From NCBI RefSeq assembly GCF_002127545.1, contig NZ_MUBK01000005.1, positions 78,924 to 142,923 of the forward strand: DNA of 64,000 bases, written 5' to 3'. Below the pieces are notes generated by a model that saw only the letters and a program-made list of their open reading frames with translations, did no database searches and had not been told where the DNA came from. The position numbers and the translations under genes were made by a program. Below, piece by piece: positions 42,561 to 50,627 of this stretch (the first letter of the stretch is position 1; every line of letters begins with the position of its first letter). This stretch comes from Xenorhabdus beddingii (GTDB taxonomy: Bacteria > Pseudomonadota > Gammaproteobacteria > Enterobacterales > Enterobacteriaceae).

Positions 42561-43445
42561 ATGGCTCGCAAAACAACACTAAATATCGCTCTGGCGGCGA
42601 CCCTTTCTTTGGGAATGGCATCACTGGCTCAGGCCGCCGATCTCAAACTGGATATCTACAATCCGGGTGAAAAAGGCATTTTCCCAGTTTCTTCCGAAAT
42701 CATCAGTGGCGATCATGAAGTTGTTCTGATCGATGCTCAGTTTAAGAAAAATGATGCTCAAGAACTGGTAAAAATGATCCGGCAGACAGGTAAAAAACTG
42801 ACAACGATCTATATCAGCCAATCCGATCCTGATTTTTACTTTGGTCTGGATGTGATCACCGAAGCCTTCCCTGACGCCAAGGTCATTGCATCACCGGAAA
42901 CCATCAAAGCGATCAATGAAACCAAAGATGGCAAACTTGCCTACTGGGGTGGAATTCTGGCCGAACAGGCTCCCAAAAAGATTATTGTTCCTGAACCACT
43001 GAAAGGAAACTCCTTCACTGTTGATGGCGAAAAACTGATTGTTGAAGGTTTGGATGGTCCCGCCCCAGATCACACTTTTGTCTGGGTTCCTAAATTGAAA
43101 GCGGTTGTCGGCGGTGTCACCGTTTCTGACAATATTCATGTCTGGACTGCGGATACTCAAACCCAGGAATCTCGCCAACACTGGGTACAAACATTGGATC
43201 GAATCAAGAGCCTAAAACCTGAAACTATTGTGCCGGGACACTATCTGGGTAATGCATCAATGACGTTGGATGCAGTGACTTTCACGCAGAATTATCTGAG
43301 CACACTGGAAAAAGAATTACCAAAAGCAAAAGACGCCGATACCCTGATTGCCGCGATGAAAAACCACTATCCAAACCTTGCTGATGAATCCAGCCTTGAA
43401 CTAAGTGCCAAGGTATTGAAAGGCGAAATGAAGTGGCCCCAATAA
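42561..43445 (+). CDS. Exported metallo-beta-lactamase-fold protein lacking the HxHxDH motif
   Basis: This 294-aa protein has a Sec signal peptide (cleavage near AQA-ADLK) and an MBL-fold layout (strands VVLIDAQF, TTIYIS, VIASPETI; then VPGHYLGN). At the metal-binding loop, where active members read like SHAHPDHFLG, this protein reads SQSDPDFYFG (residues 86-95). Gln87, Asp89 and Phe92 replace the three histidines; the later His in VPGHY and APDHT remain. It may bind metal differently or be non-catalytic. It resembles exported Vmh-like MBL proteins. It is divergent from a LysR-type regulator that probably controls it. Confidence 0.82.
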   Translation: MARKTTLNIALAATLSLGMASLAQAADLKLDIYNPGEKGIFPVSSEIISGDHEVVLIDAQFKKNDAQELVKMIRQTGKKLTTIYISQSDPDFYFGLDVITEAFPDAKVIASPETIKAINETKDGKLAYWGGILAEQAPKKIIVPEPLKGNSFTVDGEKLIVEGLDGPAPDHTFVWVPKLKAVVGGVTVSDNIHVWTADTQTQESRQHWVQTLDRIKSLKPETIVPGHYLGNASMTLDAVTFTQNYLSTLEKELPKAKDADTLIAAMKNHYPNLADESSLELSAKVLKGEMKWPQ

Positions 43446-43459
43446 ATTGAAAATATTAC

Positions 43460-43497
43460 GGGCGTTGCTAATTAAAAATAGTGGCGCCCCTATTTTA
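43460..43497 (+). terminator. Terminator after the exported MBL-fold gene
   Basis: GGGCGTTGCTA (43460-43470) pairs through GC and GU pairs with TAGTGGCGCCC (43479-43489) and is followed by CTATTTTAG. It lies 15 bases past the stop. Confidence 0.75.
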
Positions 43498-43601
43498 GAT
43501 ATTGATTTATACCCTATGGATTTCAAGAGATGACCAATAAAACTGCACTTTGAAAGACGACGGGTATATCATTATAAAATTTATTCCTCATTAATATTTC
43601 T

Positions 43602-43631
43602 CCTTCCCAATCACACCCTTCCCAATCACAC
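43602..43631. repeat. 15-bp direct duplication
   Basis: CCTTCCCAATCACAC occurs twice in immediate succession in non-coding AT-rich DNA. Confidence 0.85.
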
Positions 43632-43871
43632 TAAGAAAAAAAAATAAAACACCAGCACCAACAAATAATGAAACATGTGTTAAGATATACCTTAATACTT
43701 TATATTCATCCCCAGATAAAATTCAGTAAAACAATAACATTCATTCTGAGAAAAACTTATCAGAAAAACATAATAAATTTTTAATTGATGTGATATTTAG
43801 CCCCTTTTTAACATTCTAAATAATGAATAAACTGAGGTTGTGATCAATAATCCATAATTCAATAAATCCGC

Positions 43872-43900
43872 TTGAATAAGAAACTCATTTTTCTTAAATT
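43872..43900 (+). promoter_or_regulatory. Putative stable-RNA-like promoter of the tRNA-like array
   Basis: A -35 TTGAAT (43872-43877) and a -10 TAAATT (43895-43900) are separated by 17 bases, each matching four of six consensus positions. The following GATGTCGGCGG is a GC-rich discriminator of the type found at tRNA and rRNA promoters. Transcription would begin within a few bases of the array's 5' acceptor strand at 43911. Confidence 0.5.
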
Positions 43901-43910
43901 TGATGTCGGC

Positions 43911-44247
43911 GGAGAGATAAGCGAGCTGCCCAGACTCACCAGATGCTTCTAACATCTGGCATAAGCCGGGTAAGCAGCCTAAAGCCAACTAGATGCTTCC
44001 AACATCTAGCGTATGCAGGATAAGCGGCCTAAACAACTAGATGCTTCCAACGTCTAGAGTATGTAGGATGAGCTGCCTAAACAACTAGATGCTTCCAACG
44101 TCTAGAGTATGCAGGATGAGCTGCCCAAGCCCACTAGATGCTTCCAACGTCTAGCAGATGCAGAAGCGGCCCAAAACAACTGGATGCTTCCAACATCCAG
44201 TATGTGCAGAATGCGTACCATAGGTTCGAATCCTGTTCTCTCCGCCC
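43911..44247 (+). ncRNA. tRNA-like RNA with six tandem anticodon arms
   Basis: A 5' acceptor strand GGAGAGA (43911-43917) pairs perfectly with TCTCTCC (44237-44243). It is followed by discriminator G and CCC instead of CCA. The T-arm is ATAGG-TTCGAAT-CCTGT (44220-44236). A variable-arm-like stem precedes it (around 44202-44218). Between these ends lie six 21-nt anticodon-type arms starting at 43939, 43989, 44037, 44085, 44134 and 44180, 46-50 bases apart. Each has a 7-bp stem and a 7-nt loop: CTTCTAA (anticodon UCU, as in tRNA-Arg) in the first, CTTCCAA (anticodon UCC, as in tRNA-Gly) in the others. Linkers carry small D-arm-like stems such as GCAG-GATGAG-CTGC. The acceptor resembles tRNA-Ser. 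Whether it is charged, processed or translated with is unknown; no match to a described RNA class comes to mind. Confidence 0.75.
43939..44200 (+). repeat. Six-copy anticodon-arm repeat
   Basis: Stems are CCAGATG/CATCTGG, CTAGATG/CATCTAG, CTAGATG/CGTCTAG (three times, with one GU pair) and CTGGATG/CATCCAG. The paired changes at stem positions 2 and 3 keep the helix. The seven loop bases vary only at the third anticodon base. The repeat period of about 48 bases equals the D-arm plus anticodon-arm plus variable part of a tRNA, so the array looks like internal amplification of a tRNA core. Confidence 0.88.
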
Positions 44248-44276
44248 CTTTTATTTCCCACCGTTTACCGTTAATA

Positions 44277-45092
44277 TCAATCAAGTTCAATGGATTGCCC
44301 AGTAGAAAGATTTTTTGCATTCGGCAACCATAATCTTCCCCACAGACCACTACAATGACATGCATAAACATGCTGTACCTTTTCTTTCTTAAGGTATTTT
44401 CTAATCATCAATAATTTAAATGGTGAAGCATAACGCAAATGCAAGCCACCAATAATGGCATATATTTTTTCAACTCCAGTGAGTTTCTTAGCGTATTCGA
44501 TAATATCAATCACTCCACGATGCCCACATCCAATGAATATAATGAGCCCTTTTGTTGCCTTGTAGATTAAAATTCCTTCATCCTTGACAAGATCTGGTGA
44601 AAATTTTTCTTCTTTATCTTTATTCCTAATGATGCCATATCGTTTGTTTTTATCTTTTTTTATCTCTCCTGAATATAAGAATTCATCATTGATATACATT
44701 TCATCCTTTGAAAAAAAAGTATCAAAATTCTCGAATTCAACTTTTCTGGATAATTTTTTGAATGTCAATGCAACATTCTTCATGATTATCCAACCATAGT
44801 ATCTTTCATTTTTCACATCGGGATGACAGACCAATTTGGCGTCAGTAGAGAAAAAAGGTAAACCGCCGCAATGATCAAAATGCCCATGTGATATCACCAC
44901 AGTTGAAACAGTAGATAAATCTATATTTAATTTCTTAGCGTTATCAATAAAGCTCCCATCTGGTCCTGTGTCAAAAAGAATTGCCGTTTTTTGTTTTTCA
45001 ATAAGTAAGCTCAAACCAGCTTTTGCTGTTAAAACTCCTTTATAAGGCGAAAAAACCTGATTCTCCAATAAGGCAGTTATCTTTAATGTCAT
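44277..45092 (-). CDS. MBL-fold metallo-hydrolase
   Basis: This protein has about 271 aa (280 if the first in-frame ATG at 45119 is used). I chose 45092 because AGAGGAG lies 12 bases upstream and the earlier ATGs lack a site. It has an intact metal motif SHGHFDHCGG (His69, His71, Asp73, His74), then FIGCGHRG, IIGGLHLRYA and ACHCSGLWG. This pattern is that of the family annotated as 7,8-dihydropterin-6-yl-methyl-4-(ribofuranosyl)aminobenzene 5'-phosphate synthase-like hydrolases; the real substrate is unknown. The gene is AT-rich and convergent with the tRNA-like array, its stop lying 30 bases from the array end. Confidence 0.82.
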   Translation of the reverse strand: MTLKITALLENQVFSPYKGVLTAKAGLSLLIEKQKTAILFDTGPDGSFIDNAKKLNIDLSTVSTVVISHGHFDHCGGLPFFSTDAKLVCHPDVKNERYYGWIIMKNVALTFKKLSRKVEFENFDTFFSKDEMYINDEFLYSGEIKKDKNKRYGIIRNKDKEEKFSPDLVKDEGILIYKATKGLIIFIGCGHRGVIDIIEYAKKLTGVEKIYAIIGGLHLRYASPFKLLMIRKYLKKEKVQHVYACHCSGLWGRLWLPNAKNLSTGQSIELD

Positions 45093-45249
45093 GATAGCGT
45101 TCATCTCCTCTACACACATAGTAAAAGAGTGAACTTTTTATAAAAAAATGCAAGCTGACTATGATAAATAACTGCTATTTTTCCAGCCTATTTCAAATTA
45201 TTACTGAGTTATCCGCTTGGCAATAGAGTATCAACAATACTCATTTTAC

Positions 45250-45699
45250 TCAGGCAAAAAACATCAATACTATCGCAGATAAACAAAGATAAGGTCCAAA
45301 TGCAATAAATTCAGGGAATGATTTCCTTTTCATTCTCATCATGATAAACCCAAACAATCCAGATAATGAAGCCATCAGCATTAGTATGGGTATCATTTCC
45401 ACACCCAACCATGCACCAATTGCCGCCGTTAATTTAAGATCACCATAACCTATCCCTTCCTTTTTTAAGCTATATCGACACAACCAATATAAAAACCATA
45501 AAAATAGATACCCTGATATGGCGCCATATATCGCACTCTTGATCGGAACAAAATGATTATCACTGTTAAATAAAAGCCCGACCCATAATAAAGGAAATGT
45601 GATAACATCTGGCAAACAATATGTTTTAATATCAATTACAGATAACACTAGCAAGGTACTACAGAAAAACCCAATTATTATATAATCTACATTGACCAA
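45250..45699 (-). CDS. Short A24-family prepilin peptidase
   Basis: This 149-aa membrane protein has about six hydrophobic segments and the two catalytic aspartates of type IV prepilin peptidases: Asp23 (SVIDIKTYCLPD) and Asp87 in the GYGD motif (84-87). The N-terminal cytoplasmic zinc/methyltransferase domain of PilD is absent, so it resembles the short CpaA/TadV or minimal GspO forms. No pilin or secretion genes are adjacent. It is AT-rich, like the neighbouring MBL gene, and could be an isolated remnant or serve a pilus encoded elsewhere. Confidence 0.82.
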   Translation of the reverse strand: MVNVDYIIIGFFCSTLLVLSVIDIKTYCLPDVITFPLLWVGLLFNSDNHFVPIKSAIYGAISGYLFLWFLYWLCRYSLKKEGIGYGDLKLTAAIGAWLGVEMIPILMLMASLSGLFGFIMMRMKRKSFPEFIAFGPYLCLSAIVLMFFA

Positions 45700-46028
45700 A
45701 ATAACCGTTCGTCCTTTACGTTCGTAAAAATAATTCCTTTTATAAATAACATCCTTGTTACTGTATTATTCCCTTATTTCCTGACCTTAATCAGGACAAG
45801 AGGGATATTAAATTTTTACTCTCATCATTGGCAACAGATATTTAGTTAAAATAGCAATTACAAAATAAATATGCGAGCCAGCTCGCAAGACGATATCTTG
45901 TATTCCTTAAGTCAAGAGATGGCTTGATCACGCAAACAACGCTCATTTATCATGGACATGAATCCATTTTGTCGTGTGACTGTTTGCGCTATGCCGGAAA
46001 CATCCGGAAAAAGAAGGAAAGAAAAAAT
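45700..46028. other. Divergent region upstream of rsmE
   Basis: This is an AT-rich gap of 329 bases. It contains adjacent palindromes TGCGAGC-CA-GCTCGCA (45872-45887) and CAAGA-N5-TCTTG (45886-45900), which could form alternative hairpins or operators. In-frame codons upstream of rsmE from 45924 lack family similarity. No other gene is seen. Confidence 0.5.
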
Positions 46029-46760
46029 ATGCGAATTCCCCGCATCTATCACCCTGAACCGCTCTCAACAGGGGCGGAAATCTACCTGAGCGATGATGCA
46101 GCCAATCACGTGGGTCGCGTGCTCAGAATGAGTCACGGTCAGGCGTTACAACTCTTTGATGGCAGCAATCAGGTTTTTGATGCAGAACTCATTGAAGTCA
46201 GTAAAAAAACGGTTCAAGTGCGCATCATTAATAGCACGTTGTCTAATCATGAATCGCCACTGAACCTGCATTTGGGGCAAGTCATGTCCCGGGGTGAAAA
46301 AATGGAATTCACCATCCAAAAATCCGTGGAACTCGGTGTCAGCACTATCACACCATTACTTTCTGAGCGTTGTGGTGTAAAACTGGATGCGGAAAGGCTG
46401 GAGAAAAAATTACAGCAATGGAAAAAAATTGCCATTTCTGCCTGTGAACAGTGTGGACGAAACCGTATTCCTGAAGTCCGCCCGGTCATGTCACTGGAAG
46501 CATGGTGCCAGGAAAATGATGACAGTCTAAAATTGAATCTGCATCCCCGTGCCAGCCAAAGCATCAATACTCTCCCACTGCCCGTGGAAAAAGTACGCCT
46601 ATTAATTGGGCCTGAGGGAGGCTTGTCCGCTGGAGAAATTGCAATGACAGCAAAATATCAATTTACTGATATCCTGTTAGGACCTCGCGTCCTGAGGACA
46701 GAAACTACGGCACTCACCGCAATTACCGCACTACAAGTACGTTTCGGTGATCTGGGCTAA
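46029..46760 (+). CDS. rsmE: 16S rRNA m3U1498 methyltransferase
   Basis: RsmE (243 aa) is a SPOUT-class methyltransferase acting on U1498 of 16S rRNA. The start [20 protein letters not shown], then [29 protein letters not shown], and the knot motifs [10 protein letters not shown] and [20 protein letters not shown] are all present. The ATG at 46029 is chosen for its family start and the upstream AAGGAAAGAAA. It is 9 bases from gshB, as in other enterobacteria. Confidence 0.97.
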   Translation: MRIPRIYHPEPLSTGAEIYLSDDAANHVGRVLRMSHGQALQLFDGSNQVFDAELIEVSKKTVQVRIINSTLSNHESPLNLHLGQVMSRGEKMEFTIQKSVELGVSTITPLLSERCGVKLDAERLEKKLQQWKKIAISACEQCGRNRIPEVRPVMSLEAWCQENDDSLKLNLHPRASQSINTLPLPVEKVRLLIGPEGGLSAGEIAMTAKYQFTDILLGPRVLRTETTALTAITALQVRFGDLG

Positions 46761-46769
46761 GGAGAAAAA

Positions 46770-47729
46770 ATGATCAAGCTCGGTATAGTGATGGACCCCA
46801 TTTCATCCATCAAAATCAAGAAAGACACTAGTTTTGCCATGCTGCTGGAAGCACAAAAACGCGGGTGGGAGATCCATTACATGGAGATGGGTGATCTCTA
46901 CCTGTATCAAGGGGAAGCCCGCGCCCGTACCCGTTTGCTCACGGTAGAAGAAAATTCTCAACAGTGGTATCAGTTTGGCGGTGAACAGGAAATCGCCCTT
47001 GAGACTTTGCAAGTCATCCTGATGCGCAAAGATCCTCCTTTTGATACTGAGTTCATTTATGCTACCTATATTCTGGAAAGAGCAGAAGCCAAAGGTAGTC
47101 TGATCGTCAACAAACCCCAGAGCCTTCGCGACTGCAATGAAAAGCTATTTACTGCGTGGTTCCCGGAATTGACACCCGATACGCTGGTCACCCGCAATGC
47201 GAAAAAATTACGTGAATTTCATCAAAAACATGGCGACGTTATCTTTAAGCCATTGGATGGTATGGGAGGGGCTTCCATCTTCCGTCTGAAGCAAGATGAT
47301 GCCAATGTAGGGGTGATTATTGAAACCCTGACTGAACATGGCAGCCGGTATTGTATGGCTCAAAATTTCCTGCCAGCCATTAAGGAGGGGGATAAACGCA
47401 TATTGGTTGTTGATGGCGAACCTGTGCCTTATTGCCTGGCCCGTATCCCCGCACAGGGGGAAACTCGCGGTAATCTGGCAGCAGGTGGACGCGGAGAAGC
47501 CCGCCCATTGTCGGAAAGTGATTGGGCCATTGCCCGTGCAGTCGCGCCGGTGTTAAAAGAGAAAGGGTTAATCTTTGTTGGGCTGGATATCATTGGTGAC
47601 CGGTTAACTGAAATCAACGTCACCAGCCCGACCTGTGCCCGTGAAATAGAGGCCGCATTCCCGGATATCTCCATTACGGGCATGTTAATGAATGCTATCG
47701 AAAAACGATTGGAAAAACAGATAGCATAA
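46770..47729 (+). CDS. gshB: Glutathione synthetase
   Basis: GshB (319 aa) joins gamma-glutamylcysteine and glycine with ATP. It is an ATP-grasp enzyme with [20 protein letters not shown] at the start, [30 protein letters not shown], and [21 protein letters not shown] lies just before the ATG. It lies between rsmE and yqgE. Confidence 0.98.
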   Translation: MIKLGIVMDPISSIKIKKDTSFAMLLEAQKRGWEIHYMEMGDLYLYQGEARARTRLLTVEENSQQWYQFGGEQEIALETLQVILMRKDPPFDTEFIYATYILERAEAKGSLIVNKPQSLRDCNEKLFTAWFPELTPDTLVTRNAKKLREFHQKHGDVIFKPLDGMGGASIFRLKQDDANVGVIIETLTEHGSRYCMAQNFLPAIKEGDKRILVVDGEPVPYCLARIPAQGETRGNLAAGGRGEARPLSESDWAIARAVAPVLKEKGLIFVGLDIIGDRLTEINVTSPTCAREIEAAFPDISITGMLMNAIEKRLEKQIA

Positions 47730-47839
47730 TAGCCCGAACAGCTTTCGTTTCCCGGCAACATTTGCCATTTATAATAAGCGCCCACATACTAGGTGGGCTA
47801 ATTCACTTTTACATTGCCAAAATAATTATCAGAAAACAC

Positions 47840-48403
47840 ATGAACCTACAGCACCATTTCCTTATTGCCATGCCTTCGCTCTCTGATCCTTATTTCAACC
47901 GCTCTGTAGTTTATATCTGCGAACATGATCAAAACGGGGCAATGGGATTAATTATCAATAAACCGATAGCCCAAGTTTCTATCCAGAGTATCTTACAGAA
48001 GTTGGATATCGTCCCCGAAGATAGAGACAGCACTATCGATCTCAATAGTCCCGTGATGGCGGGAGGGCCTTTATCCGAAGAGCACGGCTTTATTTTGCAC
48101 ACACCGCAATCCGGTTTCGGTTCCAGTATCCAAATCTCTGACCAGACTATGCTCACAACATCCAAAGATATGCTGGAAGCACTGGGAACTCCCCGCCAGC
48201 CGAAGAATGTTTTGATGACTCTCGGATATTCAAATTGGGAGACAGGACAATTGGAAAAAGAAATTATGGAAAATAGCTGGCTTACCGTCAGCGCAGAACC
48301 GTCTATCATTTTTAATACCCCGATAGCTGAGCGCTGGCGTGAAGCCGCTTCTCTGTTAGGGTTCAATGTTTATAATCTCGCACCACAAGCAGGACATGCC
48401 TGA
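47840..48403 (+). CDS. yqgE: UPF0301/DUF179 protein YqgE
   Basis: This 187-aa protein belongs to the AlgH/YqgE family. Characteristic stretches are [40 protein letters not shown] and [13 protein letters not shown]. The open frame begins earlier, but the ATG at 47840 gives the standard start. The function is not established. Its stop overlaps the ruvX start (TGATG), so the pair is coupled. Confidence 0.95.
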   Translation: MNLQHHFLIAMPSLSDPYFNRSVVYICEHDQNGAMGLIINKPIAQVSIQSILQKLDIVPEDRDSTIDLNSPVMAGGPLSEEHGFILHTPQSGFGSSIQISDQTMLTTSKDMLEALGTPRQPKNVLMTLGYSNWETGQLEKEIMENSWLTVSAEPSIIFNTPIAERWREAASLLGFNVYNLAPQAGHA

Positions 48404-48825
48404 TGAAAAACCGCACTATCATTGCCTTCGATTTTGGCACCCGCAGCATTGGGGCTGCCATCGGGCAAGAAGTCACAGGTACAGCCAGAGCACTATCCGC
48501 CTTCAAAGCCAATGAAGGCAGCCCAAACTGGGAGCTCATCGGGAAACTGCTCAAGGAGTGGCAGCCAGATTTGGTCATTGTCGGCTTGCCACTCAATATG
48601 GATGGCACAGAACAACCTGTCACCGCACAAGCCCGTAAATTTGCCAATCGCATACATGGCCGGTTTGGGGTTCAGGTTGCACTCCATGATGAACGGCTGA
48701 CCACGGTGGAAGCCCGTTCACACCTGTTTGATCATGGAGGCTATAAGGCATTGAACAAAGGCAAGGTCGATGCCGCTTCTGCGGTGATCATTCTGGAAAG
48801 CTGGTTTGAGCAACAGTATCCATAA
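48403..48825 (+). CDS. ruvX: Holliday-junction-resolvase-like RuvX (YqgF)
   Basis: This 140-aa RNase H-fold nuclease contains [48 protein letters not shown] and [14 protein letters not shown]. It is implicated in 16S rRNA 5'-end maturation in E. coli. It overlaps the yqgE stop by one base and is convergent with the pilT-like gene. Confidence 0.96.
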   Translation: MKNRTIIAFDFGTRSIGAAIGQEVTGTARALSAFKANEGSPNWELIGKLLKEWQPDLVIVGLPLNMDGTEQPVTAQARKFANRIHGRFGVQVALHDERLTTVEARSHLFDHGGYKALNKGKVDAASAVIILESWFEQQYP

Positions 48826-48842
48826 GAACCATATTCATGATG

Positions 48843-49844
48843 TCAATCTGCCAATAATCCCAACGACTCGCGCTGTTGTCGGTTTTGTTCGTAAGTCTGC
48901 ATACCGCAGGCGGCGCCTGTCTGCATCAATGTTGCTATTTGGTGATTCTTGCTTTCCCGGATCAAATGCCCCACCGCTTGATTGACGACCAGCACTTCAT
49001 AGATAGCCACCCTGCCACCTTCTCTGGCAGGCAGCAGTTGTTGGGAAATCACTGCTTTTAAACTTCCGGCCAGTTGGCTGCAAATCCAGCCTTTTTCTTC
49101 TGCGGAAAAAACATCCACCAGCCGATCTATTGCTTGAATCGCACCACGGGTATGTAACGTTGACAGAACCAAATGCCCCGTTTCAGCCGCAGTCAGAGCC
49201 AGCCGAATCGTCTCTTTATCGCGTAATTCACCTAACAGAATGACATCGGGATCTTGCCGTAATGCCCCTTTCAATGCGGTATGATAATCCGGCACATCTT
49301 TACCGACCTGCCTTTGCTGTATCAGGCAATTTCGGCTTTGATGAACAAATTCTATTGGGTCTTCCAGCGTGATAATGTGTTTACAACAATGGCTATTTAA
49401 GGCATTGATCATGGCTGACAACGTCGTGGATTTACCACTCCCCGTCGCCCCAGTCACTAATATCAGACCACTGGCTTCCTGCAAGATAAGGCGTTGGATA
49501 ATCTCAGGTGCATAGAGTTGTTCCAGAGTCGGGCATTTATCCGTAATTAACCGCAATACCAACGACAGCCGGGATTGTTGATAGAATAAATTTCCCCTGA
49601 GCCGCTGCTTATCCGGCATTTCCAACACAAAATCGACATGGCCTTGCGCTTGTAACTGCTGTTTCTGATCATTCGATAATATTTTTTCGCTCCATGTCAC
49701 CAAGGTACTTGATTGAATTTCTGCTAATTGAATCTGTGGATATAACACGCCATTGATGCGCAAAACCGGAACTTGCCCGATACAAAGATGCAGATCAGAA
49801 GCATTATGCTTTACACTAAGGGACACCCATTTTTCCATATTCAT
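48843..49844 (-). CDS. yggR: PilT-like twitching ATPase (YggR)
   Basis: This 333-aa type II/IV secretion-family ATPase has Walker A GATGSGKST (132-140), the Asp box and Walker B (EDPIEFVHQS, GALRQDPDVILLGELRD), and the HTRGAIQAIDRLVDVF region of PilT retraction motors. AGGAG precedes the start. In E. coli this gene (yggR) sits in the same place without other pilus genes. The only other pilus-type gene in the window is the short prepilin peptidase 3 kb to the left. Confidence 0.92.
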   Translation of the reverse strand: MNMEKWVSLSVKHNASDLHLCIGQVPVLRINGVLYPQIQLAEIQSSTLVTWSEKILSNDQKQQLQAQGHVDFVLEMPDKQRLRGNLFYQQSRLSLVLRLITDKCPTLEQLYAPEIIQRLILQEASGLILVTGATGSGKSTTLSAMINALNSHCCKHIITLEDPIEFVHQSRNCLIQQRQVGKDVPDYHTALKGALRQDPDVILLGELRDKETIRLALTAAETGHLVLSTLHTRGAIQAIDRLVDVFSAEEKGWICSQLAGSLKAVISQQLLPAREGGRVAIYEVLVVNQAVGHLIRESKNHQIATLMQTGAACGMQTYEQNRQQRESLGLLAD

Positions 49845-49865
49845 TTTTTATCTCCTGAGTCAATT

Positions 49866-50561
49866 ATGCACAATATCGAACAAAATCTTCACGATGTCAG
49901 GAACCGCATTACTCTTGCAGCGCAAAAATGCGGGCGCTCTCCAAAAGAAATTACTTTACTTGCAGTCAGCAAAACCAAACCTGCGGATGTCATCGCAGAA
50001 GCCATCACCTACGGTCAGCGGGAATTCGGTGAAAATTACGTTCAGGAAGGGGTGGAGAAGGTTCAACACTTCGCCAATCATCATGATTTGGTGTGGCACT
50101 TTATTGGCCCATTGCAGTCCAATAAGAGTCGTCTGGTCGCAGAAAATTTTGATTGGTGCCATACCCTCGATAGATTGAAAATTGCCCAGCGCTTAAGTGA
50201 ACAACGTCCTGAGCATCTGGCTCCACTCAATGTACTGATTCAAGTTAATATCAGTGGCGAAGGCAGCAAATCCGGCATTTTGTTGGAAGAGTTGGCTGAA
50301 TTGGCCGCCACCATCAATGCGTTGCCTAAGCTGGTACTTCGCGGGCTGATGGCAATACCTGCACCAGAAAGCGATTTTGAACGCCAAATCGCGGTTTATC
50401 GCCACATGGAACACGCATTTATTGAAATGAAAGCGCAATATCCACAAGTTGATACACTCTCAATGGGCATGACAGATGATATGGAAGCTGCCATTACCTG
50501 TGGTTCTACGCTTGTTCGGATTGGAACAGCTATATTCGGGGCTCGTCAGTACAGAGCTTAA
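49866..50561 (+). CDS. yggS: PLP homeostasis protein YggS
   Basis: YggS (231 aa) is a single-domain PLP-binding TIM barrel (COG0325/PLPBP) that keeps free pyridoxal phosphate balanced. The PLP lysine is in TLLAVSKTKP; later come FGENYVQEG, WHFIGPLQSNKSR, LIQVNISGEGSKSG, LRGLMAIP and LSMGMTDDMEAAI. The start at 49866 is preferred over an earlier in-frame ATG because the latter lies within the divergent yggR gene and lacks similarity. Confidence 0.95.
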   Translation: MHNIEQNLHDVRNRITLAAQKCGRSPKEITLLAVSKTKPADVIAEAITYGQREFGENYVQEGVEKVQHFANHHDLVWHFIGPLQSNKSRLVAENFDWCHTLDRLKIAQRLSEQRPEHLAPLNVLIQVNISGEGSKSGILLEELAELAATINALPKLVLRGLMAIPAPESDFERQIAVYRHMEHAFIEMKAQYPQVDTLSMGMTDDMEAAITCGSTLVRIGTAIFGARQYRA

Positions 50562-50627
50562 CCTAAGCCTGTATGAAAAGATCCCATATGTGATATCTAA
50601 AATTAACTGATTACGCGAGATTACTGA

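Larger units (their letters stand above)
43446..43910. other. AT-rich region before the tRNA-like array
   Basis: This 465-base gap starts with the MBL gene terminator (43460-43497) and contains a 15-bp direct duplication (43602-43631). It ends with the putative promoter of the array (43872-43900). It is otherwise AT-rich; I see no open frame with coding character. Confidence 0.6.

Noticed and set aside
43797..43988. 63-codon minus-strand open frame overlapping the first anticodon arm
   Set aside because: It runs through the structured RNA and AT-rich DNA, has no ribosome-binding site and no similarity.
43939..44200. CRISPR array
   Set aside because: The repeat units are short palindromic arms with almost identical linkers; there are no unique spacers of constant length and no cas genes nearby. 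The acceptor and T-arm ends fit a tRNA-like RNA instead.
43911..44247. Ordinary tRNA gene with an intron, or a cluster of separate tRNA genes
   Set aside because: Only one acceptor stem and one T-arm exist for six anticodon arms, and the arms are not separated by acceptor sequences. Intron models would not explain regular repetition with conserved anticodon loops.
48843..49844. Evidence for a type IV pilus locus
   Set aside because: The PilT-like gene stands alone in the same context as E. coli yggR, and no pilin or assembly genes are adjacent.
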